DNA of 64,000 bases, from the NCBI RefSeq assembly GCF_000182565.1, contig NW_015971538.1, forward strand, positions 1,357,447 through 1,421,446. The letters are read 5' to 3'. Below, in pieces: positions 10,916 through 22,659 of the stretch. Origin of the DNA: Spizellomyces punctatus DAOM BR117. Taxonomy: Eukaryota > Chytridiomycota > Chytridiomycetes > Spizellomycetales > Spizellomycetaceae. The notes beneath the pieces were generated by a model. That model did no database searches. It had not been told where the DNA came from and saw only the letters and a list, made by a program, of their open reading frames with translations. The first letter of the stretch is position 1. The number at the start of each line of letters is the position of its first letter. The position numbers and the translations under genes were made by a program.

Positions 10916-11746
10916 TTTAGAGATCGTCCTGATGGACAGGTAAACCAAGGCGAAGCACGATGAACCGCTTCCACGTGTCGCTGCTTATGTCACCGTGCAA
11001 CTTTAATTCCGTGTTTGTTTCCATCAAAGCTTACTTTTAGAGTATGCAATACACGTATGATGAGCGATCACAGAGATAGCCTACGTATCAAGTAGAACTA
11101 CAGTCCGAACTGATGCTTTTCACGGAGTAGCGATGGCAACTTTATACTTTTATGCTGCTTGGGATCATTGAAAGTGCAATTAAACATTTGATGTCAGCTT
11201 GTCAACTTGCTACTCTATGTACATGCCACCTGTTGAAAGAAGTTGACCGTTTCATGCTTGGCTAGCTTAACTTTCTTACGGTTACTTTGAGGTAACTTGA
11301 TATGAGGATTTTTGTGCTTGGCCAATTCTTCTGCTGTACAGTACTGTACAGTAAGTGCATAAAATGACCGCGCACCACGTGACCGCACATGACAGTTCCC
11401 TGGGTGAGTGGAGCTGTCACGTGTAGTCACATGGGGGTCCCAGTATACCTGCAAATGCTGTACATAGTGTAGAGGTGATTGAAAATGGCACTAGGACCCA
11501 TTATTATCCGGCTCAATCCGGTTAATCATATCGCATAATCAGAACCCCCATCCATCGCTCAGATTGGTGTGGCATGCTAATGTTTTTTTTTTAAACTGCG
11601 GTGAGGCGCATGCCAAAGGTCTACAAAAGGGGAGTCTTCTGTCTCTTCCCTCTTTCCTCTTCCTCTTTACCCATCCTCGACTCTCAAAGCATCTGCACAA
11701 CTCTCATTGCGACCCACATTGCAACCTCATCGCGACTCGGTCAACC
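10916..11746. other. Intergenic with paired CACGTG motifs
   Basis: No gene seen. Two CACGTG (E-box type) hexamers lie 42 bp apart at 11376-11381 and 11418-11423, between the DUF4246 gene and a small predicted gene. A short GTACAGTACTGTACAGTA run near 11336-11353 is self-complementary. The stretch at 11630-11700 is CT-rich, as seen upstream of other genes in this window. Confidence 0.4.
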
Positions 11747-12087
11747 ATGAGAACGCCGATGTGGTGGTGTCGAGGACCTCGACCGCCCGACAGCAACCGT
11801 GACCAGAACCAGTGGCAACCAATCGGATCTGATAACAAAACCTACTATTATGCTGCCACATTAGTTGAGCTTGGTTGGTATGTATTGATGGCATTTCTTG
11901 CATTTCTTGTCATCGGGTCATCTTCTGACATGCAGTTTTTTTCTCTAGTCTCCAAGCCTTGTCACTGAACATCCTCCAGCTTGCGAGTCTCCCCAATGTT
12001 GCGAAGACTCTGGCTTCAATGCCATCAAGAGTTCTGGATCAAGGCCTAGTAGGGACCGTGTGTGGTGGTGGGCAATTATCCGGTTAG
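11747..12087 (+). CDS. Small predicted protein, uncertain
   Basis: The start codon at 11747 follows a CT-rich leader. Exon 1 encodes MRTPMWWCRGPRPPDSNRDQ and a stretch rich in Tyr, Asn and Gln. A gtatgt donor near 11879 and a ctctag acceptor near 11949 remove about 70 nt and extend the frame through leucine-rich sequence (CLQALSLNILQLASLPN) to a stop at 12085-12087. The product is about 90 residues. I do not recognise it, and it has no signal peptide or clear domain. The good splice ends and leader support a transcript; protein coding is less certain. Confidence 0.35.
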
Positions 12088-13267
12088 AACCAACCGTTAC
12101 GAATTGCGTGTATAATTGCCTAGTAGTACTTAGTTAGCTTTTCCGAACCGGTTGTCGCCGGTTTATTCCCTGGTGTAGTAGCTAGTGCCAGTTTCTGTCA
12201 CCTAATACACTAACTTTTTGAGTGAGATTTGTTGACTATTGCCAGTGACGAGTTAGCTAAAAACAAGACTTGAAAGCCAAGATGGTAGTAACTTGGCAAG
12301 CATCAAGGCTTCCATGTCTTTTAAGAAGTAGTTGGAAATAATTGCGTTTTCTTGGCTTGTTTGGATTCACCGGACCCAAATACTACTTCTGTATTCGGAG
12401 CGACCGGACGTTCAACAAAATCGACCCTTCCGAAAATATCGCGACCCTGAAGACCAAGGTATGCTTATTTGTGATTATAAATAAAGCATAGAGTTTTGTT
12501 TATTTAGACTCTTTAAGTTTAGCCAAAAACAGTGACAGACATTGCTACCTTGGCATCTCCGAAAAAAGCTGGATGGTGCCGATTTTTGAAATTCCAACTG
12601 ACAAAATAAAGACATGGTTTTTGTGAAATATACCTGTGTTACTGTTATTCGGAGGATGGCTCCAGAGCGGTGTTCGTCTGTTCGGGTGGTTAACAGCTAA
12701 ATTGCTGCTCGGCTGAGGCTTTGTTGTTTTGATGTCGTCCATGCCCGACGAGGAAGGGCGCTTATGGGTGAGGAAATTGGCGCCAAGAGGAATGGAGAAC
12801 TTGAAGATGATCATCGTCCTTGATGGTCTCTGTCTATAAAAGCACTACCCAATCTCTGTCCCATTCTATCATTCGCAACTTTTACTCGCTCTTGCAACTT
12901 TCTCTTTAACTTTCCTTTTCGGATCATACCCCATCTGAATCCTGCTTTCTGCTCGTCAAATACCAGCTTTTGTTCTGTTTCAAGCTTGTTATACCTTGTC
13001 AACTACTCGTTATCTGGACCTATCAATACCATTTCATACCCACTTTCGTATTCTTGTTCAGCATAACCTGAACGAATCCCGTACATCTTGGATATCTGCT
13101 TTACGATCCGAACTCTACATCACCGCTACCTTGTGGTGACATCCAGTGCACTATATTCCTGCCTAAAACTTTTGAGATACCTTTCGGATTTACTTATACC
13201 AGAACGTAAAAGTTCACTTACATCGCGAAGAAAACCGTAACAAAAGCTTTTAAAAAACATCAAGAAA
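12088..13267. other. Promoter and long ATG-free leader of the modular surface-protein gene
   Basis: The left part holds no gene that I can support. A TATAAAAG box lies at 12835-12842. From 12841 to the start codon at 13268 there is no ATG at all in about 428 nt, which fits a long 5' untranslated leader starting near 12865. It is rich in pyrimidines. Confidence 0.5.
12835..12842 (+). promoter_or_regulatory. TATA box of the 13268 gene
   Basis: TATAAAAG, about 430 bp before the start codon and directly before an ATG-free leader. No other TATA-like site lies in the leader. Confidence 0.55.
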
Positions 13268-16200
13268 ATGGCCAACGTTGCTCCTACCCTCGCTAGTGCT
13301 GATGCCTCTGTGATGTAAGTTTTGCAATTGTAGACCTTACCTTGCATGGGCATTTATTAATCTTTTCTTTCCTAGTATGCCTCTGGCAACCGCCACTGGC
13401 TTCACAGCCAGTTTGACCGTTACTGACCCCGACAGTAACATCCAGGAAGCTACCGTTTCCGTCAGCGGAGGTTACACGGCCGGTGATCAGCTCTTCTTCA
13501 CCGGTACTCTTCCTGTGGGAATGACCGCCGGCAACTCCAACGGATTGGCAGCGGATTCTACCAACGCAGATGGAGTGTTGAAATTCGCTGGCTCTTTAAC
13601 TCCAGCGGATTATCAGACTATTTTGCAGACGATTACTCTCAAATCGTCCAGCAAAGACTGTGCTCCGAGAACTGTCACAATTACGGCCACAGATGTCCCT
13701 GGCGCGGTTTCTGCTGCGACCACCACAACATTCGACATCAGCGGTGCTCCTTCTATTTGCTATGTTGCTGGAAATACACTGTGAGTGATTAGGACATCCT
13801 TTGATTATACATAGGGAAATGCTGTGAAATAACATCCTTTTACTTTCAACAGTATTGGAGATAACAATGCTGCGGGCGTCACTCCAATTTCTGGCGCTAC
13901 TCTCTACGATGACACTGCCTTGAAGTCAGTCAGCATCGCCATCACCGAAGTCGACGCTGGCGACTTACTCTCAGTCGACCTTACAGGCATTGCGGACCTC
14001 ACTGTTGGCACCGGCTATGACAGTACGACAAGAACTTTGACGATCACACCTGTCGCACCGGCCACTACGGTTGCATATTCGACTTTCCAATCGGCACTGC
14101 GCGGATTGAAATTCAGCAGCACGGGTGCCCTCGGTACTAGGACCTTGACTGTGACTGCCACCGATGCCAACGATTTGGTGCAGACGTCGTCGACTTTCAC
14201 AGTTCAAAAGGTTGCTGCGCCTGTGATCGCTGCACAGGATACTAGCGCTATGTAAGTTCCGCAATGACACCGTATACAGGAAATATGAGTATATTCTTAT
14301 CATCTGCCACAGAGCAAACGCAGACGCCGCGCCCGTCTCATTTGCCTCTCAAGTTGCGATCTCAGATGCTGATTCCACCCAGCTAAGCAGCCTTACAATC
14401 CGTGTAAGCAATAACGCTTCAGCTCAGGACACCCTTGATGTTGACCTTGGGTCTGCTGTTCCTATGCTTACAAAAACCTGGAATTCCGTGGAGCGCAAGC
14501 TTACGGTGTCGGGACCGGGGACCATGGCCGACTACCAGACAGTCCTTCGTACATTGACATTCTCGACTACCAACTTAGGCCCCGGCCAGAGGACAATTGA
14601 GATTCAAGCCTTTGATTCAGACCTAATTGGCTCTACTCCAGTGTCCAGTTATATCACTCTGAACGTGCCCCCGACCATTGCCCCGTTGACCGCTCAGTCC
14701 ATCCGTGCCCACTTTGGCTCAGAGCCAATTCTCCCCAACATTACTCTAGGGGACAGCGATGGCACACAGCTCAAAACTGCCGTGGTCAGTATTGATGCAG
14801 GATACTTTGCCGGTGATGCCGTTATCGCCGCCGATTCCCTGTCTATAACGGGCAGTCCTAACATTACGGCCTCTGCGTTCAACTCGTCCACTCTGTCGAT
14901 GACACTCAGCGGTTCCGCGAACATTTCTGACTACCAAAATGTTCTCCAGACCTTGCAGCTGTCATCGTCCAAATCTGGTGCCAGGACGATTGGAATCAAA
15001 GTCATAGACATGGATGGAGGTGTTTCCGACGTTGCGCAATATACTGCAAATGTTTACGAGATTCCCCGTATCTCGATGGATTCTCGCCTTCTGTAAGTGC
15101 CAATCGTCATGGAAGGCGCAAAACTTTGGCTTATGATGCGCTTCTTTACTTTCCGTAGAATTAACGAAGGCACAACGGATGCCAAGCTCGCTCAGTACTT
15201 GTCATTGGCCGACCCCGACAGTGGTCAACTAAAATCAGTTACCGCCGAGTTGACAGGCTACATCCCCGATGTCATCAATGGTACGATCGCAGAGGGAAGC
15301 GCTATAACTAGCGTCATCGAGGGGTCGAAAGTGACCTTTAGCGGTCTTGCCCCGTTGAGCGAATACCAATCTCTTCTGCGTACCCTTGTTCTGGGCTCAG
15401 CGCAAAGAGGCTCTGGGTCCCGAATTCTCTCTATCAAAGCAAAGGATGATACCGATATGGAGTCTCTGATGGCGACAACCAACATAAAGATCAACAGCGC
15501 TCCAACCATTGCTTTGCCCAATTCATACCTTGCTTACGAGCATGGTCAATCCTTCATTCCACTTCTCTCTGGTGTGCAGTTGGCTGATGTGGACAACACC
15601 GTCATCTCCGAGGCCGTTATCCGCATTTCACCTCTTCGTCACAACGCTACCACCGACAGTCTCTCGTACGCGGGTGGTTGTGCATCAGGACTTAGCGGTT
15701 GGTTCGACAAGGCAGCTGGTACCCTTACATTCCAATCGGTTGGGCCGGTAGACAATTACGCCAATGTTGGCGCATCCCTCTCCGGATTGCAAGACTGTTT
15801 ACGCACGGTTAACTTTGCTACAACGAGCCTGAGCGAGTACACACATGAACTAGAGCTCAGTGTCTCGGATGGGGCTGCCACGTCACAGATAACGACAGTG
15901 AAAGTTGTCCCATTCTCCAAGTCCGTCACCAGTGTGCCCGATGCTGGGACGAATAGCACTCAAGTCCCAACGAGCATCGTCATTCCTGTCACGCAATCCA
16001 GTACCCAGCACCGGATTGCGCCCCAAGTCTCAATCCCTCCCAGCATGACTAGCATGCAGATGGCCAAAGCATACATAACGGAAGGGTATATCCGAGGTGA
16101 AGATACTCTTGTGCTTAACAATACTGCTCCAGCAATCAATCAGACGGCTACCCTCCGCAAACGTGCCGTCGAGGACATCACCGCAGCCTTTGATCCCGTC

Positions 16201-16842
16201 GAGGGTTCGTTGACCTTGACCGGCAGCGCCGCTCCGGCCGATTTCCAGTCAGCGCTGCGCAATGTACACTACGCAAGCCTTGTGGAGACTCCCTCTACGA
16301 CAAACAAGGTATTTGGGTTTGTGGTTTCCGATGGAGCGAATCTTGTGGCGTTGCCTGTCACCAAGTTGAAGATCAACAGAGCGCCAACGGTTGTTCATAC
16401 GTAAGTCACTGGCATGCTCGTGCGTTCTGAAAAACTTTTAGTTTTAACCGAATTCAACAGTCCACAGGATTACAGCTACTACCCCAATACTCCCTTCACA
16501 TTCCAAGTCGACAGCAACCGCACATTTGCTGACCTTGACGGCGACGCTCTGACCATATCCGCCAGCTCCCTCCCAACATGGGTAACCTTTGACGCAACCA
16601 CAAACATGTTTGCAGGCGTCACCCCCGCCACGATCGGCAACACCGATATTGCCGTGGAAGCCTCAGATGGATTCGCCTCAGTCGGAACGTCATTCAAACT
16701 CCAGGTGGAGCCTGCTCCCGCCTCGTCAAACAAGAGCGGAAAGATTGCTGGAGGTGTGATCGGGTCGGTTGCTGGATTGGCGGTTGTAGGGTTGGGTATG
16801 TGGATGTACCGAAAGAAGAGGTCGCATTTGTCCGCAGTTTAG
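13268..16842 (+). CDS. Modular cadherin-like single-pass membrane protein
   Basis: Predicted adhesin-like protein of 1084 residues in six exons: 13268-13314, 13376-13780, 13853-14251, 14313-15092, 15159-16400 and 16461-16842. It consists of about seven or eight modules of 110-130 residues. Each has an opening aspartate-rich turn (TVTDPDSN, AISDADST, TLGDSDGT), often a GY..G[DE] strand (GGYTAGDQL, AGYFAGDAV, EGYIRGEDTL), and a closing segment such as LTPADYQTILQTITL, TMADYQTVLRTLTF or ISDYQNVLQTLQL. The last module (TPFTFQVDSNRTFADLDGD, then FDATTNMFAGVTP) looks like a dystroglycan/CADG-type cadherin fold. It is followed by one membrane helix (IAGGVIGSVAGLAVVGLGMW) and a short basic tail, RKKRSHLSAV. 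All five introns are phase 2 and fall at module borders. No signal peptide is visible after MANVAPTLASADASV, which is odd for this topology. Calcium binding and adhesion are inferred. Confidence 0.88.
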
Positions 16843-18116
16843 AACCTTGAACGCTTGCAAAAACCGGAAAAAACCAGAAAAAAGAAAACGAAACTAACAA
16901 AAACGACTACCTTAAAACTTAGAACCAGAAAAAAAAAGGCAAAAAAAAGAATCTAGCACGTAGAGTACAAAGTTGTTTGTGGCGGATATAACTTTAAACA
17001 AAAATAAAAAAATATGACTTTTACTATATCTCTTCTGCCATTGCCCATCAGTAAATAAAGGATACACTCCTAGGTTACCTTCACTTGATACCTAGGTATC
17101 AGGAATAGATTGACCATTCCCATTCATCAGATCAGCTTCATACGAATCAATGTGCTGAAAACAGTCAAGGGTGTGGGAAGCACTTGTCACTCCTCGACTG
17201 ACCACACGGCTGTAAGCATCTTCTTCTTTGGCTATCGCCCTGTCTTCATTCTGCGAATCAGCGTCAAGTTTATCTTGTCCGTTATGGGCTCGTTAACATT
17301 ATTCATATTTTTATAAGAATAAGTTGATTCCGCAAAGAAGATGGGCATATACAAAGGATATTCATCATGCGATAGGAAGGAGGATGTTGACAAATTTGGA
17401 ACCTTAAAGTCTTTTCTCCGCAATAAATCGTTCTCAGAATCCTCTGCTTCATCCTGTTCGTAATGATATTTGAAGCCTTATATGAGCGGTGACACTTGCA
17501 CATCCTTTCCGTACAAGGAAATAGGCTTCTCAAATTGTCGGCCTGTGATACTCCCGATATGTTCTGGTACTGTGCTCGAGTGCTTTCTAAATAATCTCTC
17601 GAGCGAGTTACAGAACAAGCGCATACAGGTTCTCCTGAGCGGGATAATAGTCAAACTTTATGAGCGCATCTTGGTCAAAATCATGTTCATAACTGCTTTT
17701 CGACAATTTCAAAATATTCAATGATGTGGTCAGGCGTAAGAGCCGCGCACGAAGACGTGGGCATATGAAAGTTGGTAAGGAATTCGTAGCCAAGTCTAGG
17801 TGGCTTACAACGAGTAATGAGACTAATCTTCATATACAGTGAAGTGGGCATCACTGTAAACGACATGATTTCGGATTGGACCACTTGACGAGTTGAATTC
17901 TGGATGAAGATTTACACCATATAACGCCTTCCTCACCTGCGAACCGTTGAATATGCCAGGTTTGTGTACTCGGCACAGAAAGTATGTAAACCAAGGGTGG
18001 CAGGAAGTCATAGGGAAAGTCATGGGCATGGAAACGCTCAACATGCAGGAAAGGTGAGGTGACCGAGCTTGTCCAAAAACATCCTCCTTTTCTTTGTACA
18101 TGTATGCCATAACCTA
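16843..18116. other. Intergenic, no gene seen
   Basis: About 1.3 kb between two converging genes. The first 200 bp are A-rich (3' untranslated region of the surface-protein gene, with AATAAA-like sites near 17000-17055). The rest has only short frames without splice support. Confidence 0.5.
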
Positions 18117-21100
18117 TCACACATTGACCAGTGACGACAGAGACCTACTGCTTTTACTTCCAGCCCTTCTCGAATAAACTCCATCCTCCTCAACCGCGTG
18201 TCCCAGCAACGTACTACCCTCATCCCCCTTTCTTCTCCTCTCCTTTCGTCTCACAAGAGTCTCATCATGCACAGCACCAATAATAGATCCCTGCGAGATA
18301 CCAATATCCGTCGTGTCATTCAAGGGGCGTTCAGAAGAGTCGGAAGGGGATGTTGATGGTGCGGGGGAAGGATTTGAAGGTGGGACGAGGTCGTGGAGGG
18401 ATTGTCGGACGAGGGAGATGAGAGCTGATACTTGTTTTTTACGGGATGCGAGTTTTTCGTCCAGAGGTGTTTGGGTGGGGTGTTTTGGTGGGCGGGTTGT
18501 GACGGGTTTGACGATAGGATGAGAGAGGGGGTCCTATGTTTTGCGTAGATCAGTATACATTCGGTTTGGCAGAGAAAGCACGGTTGAAAAAAAACATGCT
18601 GAGAGAACGAACCTGATCTTCCCCTTCAACCCACTTCCACACTCCAACCGGTGTCCGTTCTCCAAAACTCACAAAGCACACCATGTGCTCCCATGGATGA
18701 AATCCGACATCCACTACAGTGGTACCCACCTCGTATACTTTTACTGTTTTTCCTGTATCCGTTTCCCAGACCATAACCCGGGAATCTTCCGTCCCACTCA
18801 GGACATAGGAGCCGCAGGGTGTATAGGTTGGTCTGATAAAGGTTGTATGCGTGGTTGTTGTTGGTGCGCCGGTGTAGGTTGTTAGGATGCGGTAGACTCT
18901 GGTGTCGAGGGTGTGCAGGGTGTGTGTGGAGAGGTGTACGAGGATCCTTCGATTGTGTGGATGGAGTTTGAGAGTTGTGATGGGTGTGCCCTAGTTACAT
19001 ACATACATTGTCAACCCTGTTTGATGGAGCGCACCCATGATAAACCAAAAATACTAAAAAAAACATACCTGAAATCCTCCATATTTTTTCACACAAACAA
19101 ACCCGCCCTCTCCAGTCTCCTCACTCCAAACCCGAATCATACCTTCCCCATCCGCACTAAACAACCGGCCGGAAGCATCAAAGACAACGCTGTTTACGTT
19201 CTTCTCGTGTCCACGGAGGATTTGTGTGGGGAGGGGATCGAGGTGCGATTTACGGGTGTGGTGCAGAGAGTAGATGCGAATGAGGGTGTCGTAGCATCCT
19301 GTTGCTATTCGATTTGTGTGCGAATTGGGTGATGTAGCGGTGGGATGAGATGGGCTGTGGAATGCGTGTTGGTGGGCATATGTTGGATGAAAGGTTGCTG
19401 TGTAAACGTAGGACGGATGATGAAGAATCAAGGAGGGAGCACTGGGGGGAAAAGACCACACGCGGACCGACCCGTCCGATGATGCAGAGACAAGCTCACT
19501 AAACCACAAAAGTCAACAATCTCTACTTTAGGGCGCAAAAACTTTATTAATAGATACCTATCATCTCGGGCCCAATTCACCTCATAAACCAAATCAGCAT
19601 GCCCAGTGAGGACCGCCACGCGTTCCGCGGTCAAGACACGGTAAACCTTGATCGGGTATCCACTCTCATCCATGCAGGCTATAGCAAGGTACTGCCCACT
19701 ATGCGAGAACGAGCAGGTAAAGGCTCCTCTATGGCCATGTTTGTTAATATTTAGTCTAATTAAACAGTACAACGGGGGACATACTTTGTTCCTGAGTCAA
19801 TACGGTAGAGAATGGTATTAGGGAGTTTGCACCGTTGTCCTTGTCGCCGACGCCATTGTGGGTGCTTTTGCTGTATAAAATATCAGATATGAAGGCCGTT
19901 AGGCAACGTGGCGGGATGAATGTTCGTACCTGGGTAGGTGTCGAAACAAGAGGACTAGTAACCGATTCCCCAATCTGTCTTTTGGCATGGTACATATGCA
20001 GTAACTAGAACCAAACCCGTCAATTTCCCCCATTTTACGACAAAGGATACCCCCCAAAAAGCATGAATGCACGCACCTGTTCCAAGCTCTCCTTTCCAAC
20101 CTCCACATCCGTTGGCAGAATAGCACGTCCAGTGACGTGTCGAGGTGGGAGGGGATGTCGACCGGATACAGTGACATACAATGTCGACTCAAATTTCTTT
20201 CGTTTCTTTGCTTGAAAGCAGCGGTAGACGAGAGGAATCGGGTCGGAAGGAGAGGATGGATGTGGGAAGAGTGGGTACTGGTAAAGCTGTAATCGCGCCT
20301 GTAAAGAATCAGACAGGATTGTGAGGTCCTATTTGGCTGCATGGTGTGGTCAAATACAAATAGTTTGTGTGAGGCGCACTTACTTTTTGTTCTGTATTTG
20401 CCTTTTTTCCTGCGCTCACTAACTTGAGAAACCCCCACGCAATGCGACGGTACCCATCTGACTGTCCCCTAGTACCCACAAAAAAAAGGATTAATTTTAC
20501 ATATGTTTATTCATAAAATATCAGCCATAACGTACCTAATCACTGCTTTTCCGGTGACAAGTTCCAGTACCTCAAACATCACCATGACGTTCTCAACGGA
20601 AAGAAGGTGGAGATAGCCTTCGTTGAACACGAGATCTTCTTCCCAAGCGGGTACGGTGGTTTGATGGTGCGGGAAGCTGAATGGCTTGGAGGGGAAATAT
20701 TTGTTTTGGGTAAGACTGCAAGATAACCGAAAAAGAACATTTCAAAAAGTTATATACCTTTGTCATGGCGGGGAGGATATACGAAACATGATCGGGTTCA
20801 TGCCGAGTCGTGACAGGTCGGTTTGGATCGGATTTGGGAATGTATTTACCTGTTTGTGCGTCTAGAAATAGTTTTTATAATTGAGCGTTTACTCAACTGT
20901 ATGCACAAACAGCAACCAAAATGAACGTACCGAGAATGTGAACTCTTACCAAGGGTGCAGCAACCCGTGCATCTAGTTTGAACCGATCAGCACCATGGAT
21001 GCGTATATTGACAATAGAGTGTTCAAAATCCGATAACGGACGACTGAGATGCGAAAAAAGCGTATCAGGCTCAGATTGCGCAGCGGATTTTTTCGATTTC

Positions 21101-22494
21101 CGCTTTTTTGGGGGTGTATCCTGTTTCGGTTGTGGAAGAGGCGGTGGTTGAGTTTGCTCAATGAGATTCTCTGTCGAACCGGTTTTTTCTAATCGCCACA
21201 TGGACGCAACTGATCTCCAGCTGAATAAGGAACGTTGGGGTTTTGTTTGTGCGGGTTGTGAAATGTTTTCGCGGGAGGTTGCGGGTGAGCCTTTCAGGGG
21301 GACGTAGGTGGGTTCGATGGCGTCGAGGGAGTGCCATGAGTGGGTCGCGAGGGATTTGCGACTGGGTGGCCGGCGTGATGGGGGGGATGGGGGTGGATGG
21401 GAAGGTATGAGTGTCGGTGATGGGCTGGGTTGGCTTGACGTTGGGTTAGTGGCGGGTTGTTTTGAATCCATTCCTGTCGTGCTCCCTGATATTGATCGTG
21501 TCTTGCTCTTTTTCTTTTTGTGCTTTTTTTGAATGTTGGGTCGTGCATCAACGCTCGATTTGGACCCCCTCCTCTTCACCCCTGCCTCATCACCATCAGA
21601 ATCCTTTCTCACTCGCGCACGCACGTCACGCGAGACAGACCGTTCAGATCCTCTCTGTCTCTCGACACTCTTGCCGGATTCAGACCGCCTCCGCTTAACC
21701 TCTTTGATTCCTTCTCCATCATTTTCAGAACCCTTCACTCTCCCACCTTCACGCGAAACGGACCGAAGAGATCCGCGTCTCTGTTTTTCGGCACTCTTAC
21801 CGGATTCAGACCGCCTTCTCTTGACCTCTTTGATTCCTTCTCCATCATTTTCAGAACCCTTCACTCTCCCACCTTCACGCGAAACGGACCGAAGAGATCC
21901 GCGTCTCTGTTTTTCGGCACTCTTACCGGATTCAGACCGCCTTCTCTTGACCTCTTTGATTCCTTCCCCGTCATTGTCAGAACCTTTCCCCCTCCCACCT
22001 TCACGCGAAACGGACCGAAGAGATCCCCGTCTCTGTCTTTCGGGCTTGTCCGATTTAGATCTACGTGTCTTATCGGGTTCATCAATGGGTTCAGTTCGTA
22101 ATGAGTGCGGTTCAGACAACTTCGTAGCTGATAAAGCTTTGAGCCGTTTATCGTGTTTTGATCGAGTTTTGCGTCCATCTTTGTCAACGTTGTTTTTAAT
22201 GTCTTGTATGGAAGGTGGGTTTCGAGATGTTGATCGAGTACGATGTTTCTCGTCATCACCCTTGTTGTTTCTTTGGTCAGATTTCGATTCAGGATGTTTA
22301 GATACTGATTGAGACCTTATTTGATCGGTTTGGATAGTGTCTGTACCGGACTCGTGGGGTTTGCTAGATCCCGACATGGAGTGATCACCTTCCTTTAAGG
22401 GTTGCATAGATTCAAGACGAGATCGGGACCGGCGTCGTGGGGAAATGGGTGCATTGGGATCTATGGGAGTAGGCTCGGGTATCGGACGTTGCAT
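18117..22494 (-). CDS. AHI1: Jouberin (AHI1) homologue with RS-like tandem-repeat N-terminus
   Basis: Ciliary transition-zone scaffold protein; the human gene is mutated in Joubert syndrome. The start is at 22494 (MQRPIPEPTPIDPNA). Residues 1 to about 470 are disordered and basic, including tandem 42-residue repeats of the type RRGSLRSVSREGGR...SENDGEGIKEVKRRRSESGK. Then comes the Jouberin-specific beta domain: VNIRIHGADRFKLDARVAAP, KYIPKSDPNRPVTTRHEPD, YILPAMTK, WEEDLVFNEGYLHLLSVENV and STLYVTVSG. WD40 blades follow: AFTCSFSHSGQYLAIACMDE, TGHADLVYEVNWARDD, VSASSDGSVRVWSF, IATGCYDTLIRIYS, LRGHEKNVNSVVFDASGR and a last blade ending VCFVSFGERTPVGVWKW. The tail is Ser/Arg-rich; I see no SH3 domain, unlike human AHI1. 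At least seven introns interrupt the gene. Presence of this gene suggests a flagellated life stage. Confidence 0.88.
21638..22040. repeat. 126-bp coding tandem repeat in AHI1
   Basis: Units anchored on GACCGAAGAG start at 21761, 21887 and 22013, exactly 126 bp apart, and a diverged fourth copy (GACCGTTCAG) lies at 21638. The first full copies differ by only a few bases. Each encodes 42 residues and the spacing keeps the reading frame. The near identity indicates recent duplication or gene conversion. Confidence 0.93.
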
Positions 22495-22659
22495 CAAAGA
22501 TTGTATTCGTGCAATAACAAAAAACCTGTATAGCTATCCAAATGAAGCACACCTCTACAAAGGATGGTATTTCAAGCTGATTACATAACGCGTTCTGGGT
22601 CCAGTGGCTGTGAAATTCATACGGTTTTCTTTGTTGGGCTACAAACCATTGGGGGCAAG

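Noticed and set aside
9260-10948. Longer start for the DUF4246 protein at 10948
   Set aside because: That position is TTG. The first ATG in the frame is at 10915 and gives the normal N-terminus.
21520-22312. 193- and 259-residue plus-strand frames
   Set aside because: Antisense shadows of the AHI1 tandem repeat. Their apparent repeat structure comes from the 126-bp units.
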